From positions 3,283,501 through 3,347,500 of the forward strand of contig NZ_CP155559.1 in assembly GCF_022095615.2 (NCBI RefSeq): a DNA stretch of 64,000 bases, written 5' to 3'. The translations under genes were made by a program, and so were the position numbers. This stretch comes from Bacillus thuringiensis (GTDB lineage: Bacteria > Bacillota > Bacilli > Bacillales > Bacillaceae_G). A model generated the notes under the pieces. It did no database searches, had not been told where the DNA came from, and saw only the letters and a list, made by a program, of their open reading frames with translations. Shown in pieces: positions 27,944 through 35,264 of the stretch; within the stretch, counting starts at the first letter, position 1; each line of letters starts with the position of its first letter.

Positions 27944-30883
27944 CTACTTATCCGTTAAATGCACATAGCCTGGACGTGCCCACTTACGATGTACCTCAAT
28001 ACCAGCTTGAGGATGACGTTTTTTATTGCGCGGGTTCGCTTTTGGCATCGGGTTTTCGCCATCAACTTCTAGCACTTCCATACGCACTTTCGTCTGTTTA
28101 TAAGCAGGTGTATTTGTACGCGCATCAACTGCAGGACCTGTTAAGAAATTAATTGCTGTTTCATTATCTGTAGAGTTCATCGGTAAATATAACTCATTCG
28201 CTTTTACACGGTCTGTTACAAGTGCACGTAATTTTAATGCTCCAAATGGAGAAACAAGACGAACTAATGAACCTGTTTTCACTCCACGTTCTTTTGCAAG
28301 CTCTGGAGAAATTTCAACGAAAACGCCAGGCACTTTCGTTTGAATACCTGTTGATTTATTTGTCATATTCCCTTCATGAAAATGCTCAAGCATACGACCG
28401 TTATTAATGTGAAGATCGAACTCCGCTGGGAATTCAGCTGGACGTACCCAGTCAGCAATCGCAAAACGAGCTCTTTTATCTGGGAAGTTAAATCCATCTT
28501 GGAACAGAAGTGGTGTATTCGTTCCATCAAAACTTCCCCAATGGAAACTATTCCACCCTTCAAGTACTTCATAGTTTGCTTGTGAGAATAGTGGTGATAA
28601 ACTTGCCATTTCAGCAAAAATTTCACTTGGATGGCTATAATTCCAGTTTGCACCTAATTTATTCGCAATCTCCTGCACAATCCACCAATCTGGCTTCGCA
28701 TCTCCAAGCGTAGGAAGAACTTGATACAATCTTTGTACACGGCGCTCTGTATTTGTGAAAGTACCTTCTTTCTCAAGAGACGGTGCTGCCGGTAATACAA
28801 CATCTGCATATTGAGCAGTTTTAGATAAGAAAACGTCTTGTACAACGAAGAAATCAAGGCTTGATAACACTTCATGTACGTGGTTCGCATTAGAGTCTAC
28901 AAGAGCCATATCCTCTCCGACAAGATACATGGCTTTCATTTTCCCTTCATCAATTGCGTGAAGCATTTCAATATTATTAAGACCTGGTTCACTATTAATT
29001 TTTACTCCGTAAGCCATTTCAAATTTCGTACGTTCCATATCGTTAGTAACGTGCTGATATCCAGGAAGCCATCCTGGTAAAGTACCCATATCACAAGCAC
29101 CTTGTACGTTATTATGACCTCGAAGTGGATATGCACCAGCACCTGGACGACGATAATTACCTGTTGCAAGCAGTAAGTTTGAAATCGCAGCGGAAGTATC
29201 AGATCCACCTGTATTTTGCGTTACTCCCATACCCCAAAGGATACATGTACCATCTGCATCACGAATCATTTCAGCCATTTGAATAAGTGTTTCTTTTGAA
29301 ATACCAGTCATTTCTTCTGCATATTCAAGTGTATATTCTGCAAGACTCTCTTTGAAATCTTCAAAGAAGTTTACATTCTCATCAATAAATCGTTGATCGT
29401 GCCAGCCTTGATCAATCATATATTTCGTAACAGCCATTAACCATACTTGATCTGTTCCTTGTTTTGGACTAATAAAGACGTCTGAACGCTCTGCCATTTC
29501 TGTTCTCCGAAGATCAGCCACAATTAATTTTTGTCCGTGTAATTTATGCGCACGTTTAATACGTGTAGCTAAAACAGGATGACCTTCTGTCGGATTACAA
29601 CCTACAATAATAACAAGACCAGATTTTGCGATATCTTTAATCGTTCCAGCATCTCCGCCCATACCAATTGTACGGAATAATCCGTCTGTCGCTGGCGATT
29701 GACAATAACGTGAGCAGTTATCAATATTATTCGTTTCAAATACTTGTCGAGCTAATTTCTGAATTACATAATTGTCTTCATTCGTAATTTTAGATGAAGA
29801 AATAAAACCGATAGCATCTTTACCGTATTCTTCTTTAATAGACCCTAATTTACTTGCAACTACATTTAGTGCTTCTTCCCATGTAGATTCAACAAACGTT
29901 CCATTTTTACGAATTAAGGGTTTTGTAATTCTTTCTTTAGAATTTACGAAATCCCAACCGAATTTTCCTTTTACACAAGTAGAAATTGCGTTAACTGGCG
30001 CATCAGAAGAAGGCTGTACTTTAAGAATTTTACGCCCTTTCGTCCACACTTCAAATGAACAACCTACACCACAAAATGTACAAACTGTTTTTGTTTTCTT
30101 CGTACGAGTATCACGCATGGCCGCTTCCACTTCTGATACCGCAAAAATGCCGCTATATCCAGGCTCAACTTCTTTAATTAAATCTACCATCGGTTCAAGA
30201 ATATCTTGTTTTAATCCCGTCATAAATCCAGCTTCACCGAGCATCGTTTTCTCCATTAAAGCATTACAAGGACAAATGGTTACACATTGACCACAGCTCA
30301 CGCATGAAGAATCATTAATATTTACTCCTTCATCCCAAATAACTCGTGGGCGTTCCGCTTCCCAGTCTATTGATAACGTTTCATTTACTTGTAAGTTTTG
30401 ACATACCTCAACACATTGACCGCATGCAATACATTGATTAGGATCGTAGCGATAAAACGGATGCGTCATATCAACTTCACTTGCATCTACTTTCGGTTCA
30501 TAAGGATATTTTTGATGTTCAATCTCCATTAATTCTGCTGTATTATGCAGTTTACAGTTCCCATTGTTGTTGTCACATACTGTACAGTATAATAAATGAT
30601 TTTCTAGTAACCGATCCATTGCCTCTGTTTGTGCTTCTTTGGCATGAGCAGAATTACGTTCAATGTTCATCCCTTCTGTCACTACTGCCGAACAAGAGCG
30701 CACTAACTTTCCGTCAACCTCTACAATACAAGTGTCACATGTTTGAATAGGATCTACTTCTGGCACGTAACAAATTTGCGGATGTTCAATCCCGTTCTCA
30801 TTAATAACACCCAATATCGTTGAACCAGGCTCCGCTGTATACTTTTTTCCGTCAATTGTAATATGAACCATGTTGTTATTCAT
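27944..30883 (-). CDS. fdhA: Molybdenum formate dehydrogenase, alpha subunit (YrhE type)
   Basis: A 979-residue Mo-bisPGD oxidoreductase oxidising formate to CO2. Order of domains: 2Fe-2S ferredoxin (Cys38, 49, 52, 64); a His/Cys cluster region (His96, Cys100, 103, 110); two 4Fe-4S motifs (Cys151/154/157/161 and Cys194/197/200/204); the catalytic domain's own 4Fe-4S (Cys268, 271, 275, 303); then the Mo domain with SRYC, whose Cys394 is the likely metal ligand in place of selenocysteine. It starts at ATG 30883 after AAAGGGGG. The frame stays open 52 codons further upstream through the leader, which is unusual. First gene of the fdh/moa cluster; its leader carries an attenuator-like hairpin. 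Confidence 0.92.
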   Translation of the reverse strand: MNNNMVHITIDGKKYTAEPGSTILGVINENGIEHPQICYVPEVDPIQTCDTCIVEVDGKLVRSCSAVVTEGMNIERNSAHAKEAQTEAMDRLLENHLLYCTVCDNNNGNCKLHNTAELMEIEHQKYPYEPKVDASEVDMTHPFYRYDPNQCIACGQCVEVCQNLQVNETLSIDWEAERPRVIWDEGVNINDSSCVSCGQCVTICPCNALMEKTMLGEAGFMTGLKQDILEPMVDLIKEVEPGYSGIFAVSEVEAAMRDTRTKKTKTVCTFCGVGCSFEVWTKGRKILKVQPSSDAPVNAISTCVKGKFGWDFVNSKERITKPLIRKNGTFVESTWEEALNVVASKLGSIKEEYGKDAIGFISSSKITNEDNYVIQKLARQVFETNNIDNCSRYCQSPATDGLFRTIGMGGDAGTIKDIAKSGLVIIVGCNPTEGHPVLATRIKRAHKLHGQKLIVADLRRTEMAERSDVFISPKQGTDQVWLMAVTKYMIDQGWHDQRFIDENVNFFEDFKESLAEYTLEYAEEMTGISKETLIQMAEMIRDADGTCILWGMGVTQNTGGSDTSAAISNLLLATGNYRRPGAGAYPLRGHNNVQGACDMGTLPGWLPGYQHVTNDMERTKFEMAYGVKINSEPGLNNIEMLHAIDEGKMKAMYLVGEDMALVDSNANHVHEVLSSLDFFVVQDVFLSKTAQYADVVLPAAPSLEKEGTFTNTERRVQRLYQVLPTLGDAKPDWWIVQEIANKLGANWNYSHPSEIFAEMASLSPLFSQANYEVLEGWNSFHWGSFDGTNTPLLFQDGFNFPDKRARFAIADWVRPAEFPAEFDLHINNGRMLEHFHEGNMTNKSTGIQTKVPGVFVEISPELAKERGVKTGSLVRLVSPFGALKLRALVTDRVKANELYLPMNSTDNETAINFLTGPAVDARTNTPAYKQTKVRMEVLEVDGENPMPKANPRNKKRHPQAGIEVHRKWARPGYVHLTDK

Positions 30884-30901
30884 GGTCTTTCCCCCTTTTT
30901 G

Positions 30902-30968
30902 AGAATAAAAAAACTCCACCACGAAAATATACGCACCACATTTCGGCACGTTATTATCATGGTGGAGT
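30902..30968 (-). terminator. Leader attenuator hairpin of fdhA
   Basis: On the minus strand, ACTCCACCA pairs with TGGTGGAGT (30913-30968), enclosing an inner CGTGCC/GGTGCG stem, and is followed by T7. It lies between the fdhA promoter and its ribosome site. The only upstream gene is divergent, so it cannot be another gene's terminator. Confidence 0.75.
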
Positions 30969-30971
30969 AGT

Positions 30972-30988
30972 TTATTAGCACATCTTGC
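30972..30988 (-). promoter_or_regulatory. Small hairpin upstream of the fdhA attenuator
   Basis: Minus strand TTAGCA-AGATG-TGCTAA, about 6 nt before the attenuator stem. The 9-mer AAGATGTGC recurs in the hairpin before the channel-gene terminator at about 25020-25045. Confidence 0.5.
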
Positions 30989-31049
30989 TAAAATACCAAT
31001 CCATTTATTCATAAATAAAACGATAGATTCATAACAGGTCATATCACGA

Positions 31050-31089
31050 TTCCATCTTTAACACTATAATTATAGCGTTAAAGGTGGAA
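31050..31089. promoter_or_regulatory. 40-bp palindrome overlapping the fdhA promoter
   Basis: Eighteen of twenty base pairs are symmetric around 31069/31070, with no spacer; mismatches are at 31055/31084 and 31063/31076. The -10 of fdhA is at its centre, which suggests an operator. Confidence 0.65.
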
Positions 31090-31097
31090 ATATACAA
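31069..31097 (-). promoter_or_regulatory. Predicted sigma-A promoter of fdhA
   Basis: Minus-strand TTGTAT (31092-31097), a 17-bp spacer and a consensus TATAAT (31069-31074). The implied leader is about 180 nt. Confidence 0.7.
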
Positions 31098-31114
31098 TAT
31101 AAAATTTAAACTAC

Positions 31115-31144
31115 GCATATGTCAGCGCGGAACTATCCATAATA
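31115..31144 (+). promoter_or_regulatory. Possible sigma-G type promoter of the germination operon
   Basis: GCATA at 31115-31119 and CATAATA at 31138-31144, 18 bp apart, resemble forespore sigma-G elements, as expected for germinant receptors. The match is short and uncertain. Confidence 0.3.
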
Positions 31145-31150
31145 ACCCAT

Positions 31151-31199
31151 ATAAAATGAAACTATAATCAGTGGGGCTGTCCGCAAATAGCGGGATAAA
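31151..31199 (-). repeat. Internally deleted bcr1-type element in the germination operon leader
   Basis: Read on the minus strand, a 39-bp core beginning CCCGCTATTTGCGGACAG and ending CTGATTATAGTTTCAT lies between two TTTAT copies (31195-31199 and 31151-31155). Both ends match the ends of the full bcr1-type copies at 57.7 and 58.9 kb. Confidence 0.7.
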
Positions 31200-31223
31200 A
31201 AATAACAAGGAGAAAGCAAACAA

Positions 31224-32762
31224 ATGGGGTCTTTTAACAAATGGATACGTGGTGAAAAATCTTTTTCTGCACAAGAGCAAGCTGATCATACATTAAATAA
31301 ACCTATTTCTTCTTCTCTTTCCCTTAATCTAAAGCATTTGTCCAAATTGTTTAGCGGTATTCCAGAATTAATTACACGCACTTTTCCGTTAAAAAACGGA
31401 CAAGAAGCTGCACTTATATATATGGAAGGACTTGTAGATAAAACTGTTATTAACATTGATATTCTTCGCCCCCTCCTATTTAAAGAGTGGAATGAGGTCG
31501 ATTTTTGGGAATCCTCCGTTACAATCGGGAATATAAAGAAAGTTCAGCAGTGGGCAGACATTGAACAGTCCCTTTTACACGGTAAAAGCATTTTATTCAT
31601 AAATGGACAACTTACGGCATTAGAACTAGATACGCAATCGGCGCCAAAAAGAAGTATTGAAGAACCTACAACAGAAACTTCCATAAAAAGCTCACACGAA
31701 GGATTTAATGAGGTAGCGAGCGACAGTCTTGCACTTATTCGTAGATATATTCCAAATCGCGAATTGAAAGTGAAGGAATTCACTGTTGGTGAAAGAGCTA
31801 CTTCAAAGGTTTTTTTGCTGTATCTAGCAGATATTGCAAACGAAGATGTCGTACAAGAAATGGCATGCCGCATCGAATCAATAAAAGTGGACGCCATTAT
31901 TACTACCGGAGAATTAGAAGGGTTTGTTGAAGATAATTCCTATACTCTCTTTCCTCAATTATCCATCACTGAACGCCCTGACACAACGGCCCATCACATT
32001 CTAGATGGGCGAATCGCTGTTGTTGTAGATCGCTCACCAGGCGTATTAATTGGCCCTATGACCTTTTCAGATTTTTTTCAGACGATAGATGATTACAGCT
32101 TCAGGCCAATGATTCCATCTTTTATACGACTCCTTCGTTTCACCGGGTTATTTATTGCAATTTTTGCTCCTGCTCTTTATATTGCTATGATTTCTTTTCA
32201 TTATGAAGTCATTCCACTGAAGTTATTATTAACAATTGGAGAGTCTCGAGCTAAAATTCCGTTTCCCCCTATACTAGAAGCATTGTTAATGGAATTAGTA
32301 CTTGAAATGCTTCGTGAAGCTGCTGTTCGGCTTCCTGGTCCCGTCGGACAAACAATCGGTGTTGTAGGAGGTATTGTAATTGGACAAGCTGCGGTTCAAG
32401 CAGGAATTGTCAGTAACGTTATGGTTATCGTCGTATCGATTACCGCGGTCGCTTCTTTCATTATTCCTAACATGGAAATGTCTGCAGGAATTCGGCTTCT
32501 TCGATTCCCAATGATGATAAGTGCCTCTTTATTTGGCGTCATTGGAATTATGGTTGGGATGGCAATCATTATCATTCATATACTGTCCATGGAATCTCTC
32601 GGTGTTCCTTATGGTAGTCCTTTTTCTCCCTTATTTACTTCGGATTTAAAAGATACCCTTGTACGTTTACCGTGGAAAATTATGAAGAAACGCCCACTAT
32701 CCCTTAACTTAAAACAAGAAAATCGACAACGCAATGTAGAAGAAACGGAGGAAAACAAGTGA
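31224..32762 (+). CDS. Spore germinant receptor subunit A (GerA family)
   Basis: A 512-residue GerA-type A subunit. It has a large hydrophilic N-terminal domain (about residues 1-290) followed by membrane helices containing the conserved RLLRFTGLFIA and RLPGPVGQTIGVVGGIVIGQAA regions, and a charged C-terminal tail. Such receptors sit in the spore inner membrane and respond to amino acids or nucleosides. The B. cereus group has several GerA operons, and I cannot tell which one this is. AAGGAG lies 11 bp before the ATG. The gerB-type gene overlaps its stop by four bases. Confidence 0.92.
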   Translation: MGSFNKWIRGEKSFSAQEQADHTLNKPISSSLSLNLKHLSKLFSGIPELITRTFPLKNGQEAALIYMEGLVDKTVINIDILRPLLFKEWNEVDFWESSVTIGNIKKVQQWADIEQSLLHGKSILFINGQLTALELDTQSAPKRSIEEPTTETSIKSSHEGFNEVASDSLALIRRYIPNRELKVKEFTVGERATSKVFLLYLADIANEDVVQEMACRIESIKVDAIITTGELEGFVEDNSYTLFPQLSITERPDTTAHHILDGRIAVVVDRSPGVLIGPMTFSDFFQTIDDYSFRPMIPSFIRLLRFTGLFIAIFAPALYIAMISFHYEVIPLKLLLTIGESRAKIPFPPILEALLMELVLEMLREAAVRLPGPVGQTIGVVGGIVIGQAAVQAGIVSNVMVIVVSITAVASFIIPNMEMSAGIRLLRFPMMISASLFGVIGIMVGMAIIIIHILSMESLGVPYGSPFSPLFTSDLKDTLVRLPWKIMKKRPLSLNLKQENRQRNVEETEENK

Positions 32763-33856
32763 CGAAGCGTGCAAAGAGGGAGATTACTTTATTTCAATAC
32801 ATTCTCACTATTAGTGGTGTTCAAGTCGGATTCGGTTTACTTACACTTCCGCGTGAAGTTGCAGAAGGAGCCAATACTGATGGTTGGATATCAGTTATTA
32901 TTGGATGTGCTATAACTATCTTAGTTAGCCTTTGCATTGTACATATCATGTCAAAACACCCTGGCTATACTTTACTTGATGTGTTAATACGTTACCTTGG
33001 AAAATGGCTAGGAAAAGGAATGATGGTTCTTTGGATTTTATATGCTGTTCTTGCTGCTGTTTCCTTAATATTCTCCCTCTTATACATCGTTCATATTTGG
33101 ATTTTACCTAGATCTCCTATGTTTTTAATTATGATTTTGCTATCCATCCCAATGATTATGTTGGCGTGCAAAGGCGTACTCATTATAAGTCGGTATGCCG
33201 TTTTCACTCTTTTTTTTACAATTTGGATGCCATTATTATTATTTATTCCACTTAAAGATGGCCATTGGATATACCTTCTTCCTCTTCTGAAAGAGGGGTG
33301 GTTACCCGTTTTAAATACAGTAAAATCAACTATCATTGCGTTTCTTGGATTTGAGTTTGCATTTGTCCTTTATCCTTATCTTAGTAACAAATCATCTGCA
33401 AAAAAAGGCATTGTTCTTGCGAATTTAATTACACTATTTATTTATCTTCAAGTTACGTTCGTTTCTTTTGTTTATTTTAGCCCAGATGGCATTACGAAGT
33501 TTTTATGGCCTACTCTGTCTCTCATTACACCATTTCATTTTTCATTCTTAGAGCGATTTGAAATTATATTTTTATCTTTTTATCTCTTCATTATTTTTGA
33601 TTCTTGCATTCCTTATATTTTCACTGCTTCAGATGGAATCAATCAATTACTTAACAAACAAGGCAGTTCATTACCTATTTGGCTTTTATTATTCGGGTGT
33701 ATTTTCGTTCTACTTTTTTATACCCCTTCTTCTTATCAAATCAATGCTTTACGGGATTTCTGGGGAACTGCCAGTTATTTTATCGTTTTTCTATTCCCGG
33801 TCGTATTCCTCTCATACATTACATTTTATCAGTATTGGAAAAGGAGAAACATTTAA
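32759..33856 (+). CDS. Spore germinant receptor subunit B (GerB family permease)
   Basis: A 365-residue protein with about ten hydrophobic helices and the family opening with GVQVGFGLLTLPREVAE, typical of GerB proteins in the amino acid-polyamine-cation superfamily. It is thought to bind the germinant within the A/B/C receptor. It starts at GTG in a GTGA overlap with the A gene, so translation is coupled, and its stop is directly followed by the C-subunit ATG. Confidence 0.92.
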   Translation: MTKRAKREITLFQYILTISGVQVGFGLLTLPREVAEGANTDGWISVIIGCAITILVSLCIVHIMSKHPGYTLLDVLIRYLGKWLGKGMMVLWILYAVLAAVSLIFSLLYIVHIWILPRSPMFLIMILLSIPMIMLACKGVLIISRYAVFTLFFTIWMPLLLFIPLKDGHWIYLLPLLKEGWLPVLNTVKSTIIAFLGFEFAFVLYPYLSNKSSAKKGIVLANLITLFIYLQVTFVSFVYFSPDGITKFLWPTLSLITPFHFSFLERFEIIFLSFYLFIIFDSCIPYIFTASDGINQLLNKQGSSLPIWLLLFGCIFVLLFYTPSSYQINALRDFWGTASYFIVFLFPVVFLSYITFYQYWKRRNI

Positions 33857-34993
33857 ATGAAACGATTTATTCATTTCACTATACTTTGTTTCCTCACAAT
33901 CTTTTTGACTGGCTGCGGAGATCGACTCGATCTCGAAAAACAATCCATCTCATTAGTTTACGGTTTTGATAAAGAAAATAAAGAAATGCTGAAAGTGTAC
34001 CAAATAATACCTGTTTTTAACAAGGACGTCGAGAAAAAGTACGAAACACATGAAACAAAAGTACATACACCTAGAGAAGCAAAGGCGATGTTTAATAGTT
34101 CCAGTAGTGGTTTAGTATCTACTGAAAAATTACAAATCGTCTTATTAAGCAATACGTTTTTGAAACAAGAAGGGGCCATGCCCTATCTTGATGTTTGGTA
34201 TCGAGATCCGAAAAACACTGGTAATATGCGTATTGTAGCAGTACAAGGACCAGTTTCTTCTATAATCTATAATAACTTTAAAGATAAACCGGATCTCCCT
34301 GAACATTTGACTGAATTAATTAATACAAACAAATTATACAATCGGACAGTTTATACAACATTCCATGAATTCCATAGACAAACTTTTAATAAAGGGATAA
34401 CACCAGCAATTTCAGAAATAAAGAAAGACAAGAAAGAAATTACTGTTACTGGATCCGCACTTTTAACTTCTCGTGGAATTTATAAGATGTCCTTAAATCG
34501 ATATGAAAGCGCCCTTCTTCTTATGTTACAAGAAAAAGCTAATACACCGGTCTCTCTTACAATGCATATTCCTTCTGCTCCAGTTAAAAATAATAACCGT
34601 CTAAAAGATACAAAGGAAAAAGATTTTATAACGATTAATGTCCTTAGCATAAATCGTTATATTAATACAGGCTATAATGACAACCATTTTAAGTTCAGCG
34701 TTGGAATGAATTTGAATGTGTCCATATCTGAGATTACATTCAACATGGATATAGACAAAGATAGAAAGAAATTAACTTCTCTTATTACAAAACAACTAAA
34801 CAAAGATTTAAACGATTTAATCCACAACATTCAAAAACAGCAACTTGATCCATTCGGATTTGGTGATTATGCGAGAGCATTTCAATATAAAGAATGGAAA
34901 ACTGTCGAAGATGATTGGCCAAGTGCCTTTTCAAAAGCTAATGTGAAAGTAACTTCTACTATTAAAATTTTAGAAAACGGAATCATTAAATAA
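33857..34993 (+). CDS. Spore germinant receptor subunit C (GerC lipoprotein)
   Basis: A 378-residue lipoprotein. The signal peptide ends in the lipobox LTGC, with Cys20 as the predicted lipidation site, so it is anchored outside the spore inner membrane. The rest has the Ger(x)C pattern, including an N-terminal DRLDLEKQSISLVYGFDK-type strand and a C-terminal PFGFGDYARAFQYKEW stretch. Last gene of the receptor operon, ended by the strong hairpin at 34998. Confidence 0.92.
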   Translation: MKRFIHFTILCFLTIFLTGCGDRLDLEKQSISLVYGFDKENKEMLKVYQIIPVFNKDVEKKYETHETKVHTPREAKAMFNSSSSGLVSTEKLQIVLLSNTFLKQEGAMPYLDVWYRDPKNTGNMRIVAVQGPVSSIIYNNFKDKPDLPEHLTELINTNKLYNRTVYTTFHEFHRQTFNKGITPAISEIKKDKKEITVTGSALLTSRGIYKMSLNRYESALLLMLQEKANTPVSLTMHIPSAPVKNNNRLKDTKEKDFITINVLSINRYINTGYNDNHFKFSVGMNLNVSISEITFNMDIDKDRKKLTSLITKQLNKDLNDLIHNIQKQQLDPFGFGDYARAFQYKEWKTVEDDWPSAFSKANVKVTSTIKILENGIIK

Positions 34994-34997
34994 TACA

Positions 34998-35042
34998 AAC
35001 ACGCTACTTACTCTTATACATGTAAAGAGTAAGTAGCGTGTT
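34998..35042. terminator. Bidirectional terminator between ger operon and vWA-tubulin operon
   Basis: Perfect 18-bp stem AACACGCTACTTACTCTT with its complement. It serves the convergent transcripts from both sides. Confidence 0.9.
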
Positions 35043-35072
35043 ATCATTTTTATTTTGAAGCTTCTTATACAG

Positions 35073-35207
35073 TTACACTTCTGTTTCTGGTTCTTCGTTT
35101 TCCGCTTGTTCTAATCTTTGCTGCTCTGCAAGTTCAGCTGAAATCATTCCATAATAAATTTCTGGATACAATCCAAATATTTGATATACACTTCCTAAAA
35201 ACGGCAT
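35073..35207 (-). CDS. Small 44-aa protein in the vWA-tubulin operon
   Basis: A short unrecognised gene with GAGGG 6 bp before its ATG. It begins 57 bp after the stop of the tubulin-like gene and is the last gene before the shared terminator. The 44-residue product has an aromatic, amphipathic N-terminal half (FLGSVYQIFGLYPEIYYGMI) and a Gln/Glu-rich acidic C-terminal half. This could be a membrane-surface helix with a charged tail. Function is unknown; operon position suggests a partner of the tubulin-like or vWA protein. Confidence 0.65.
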   Translation of the reverse strand: MPFLGSVYQIFGLYPEIYYGMISAELAEQQRLEQAENEEPETEV

Positions 35208-35264
35208 CGGAATCCCTCTTTTCTAAAGTTGTATTGCCACTTTTAAGGATTCCCTTTTCATTCA

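Noticed and set aside
28363..29208. Several open frames on both strands inside fdhA
   Set aside because: They lie entirely within the formate dehydrogenase gene, whose cofactor motifs are intact.
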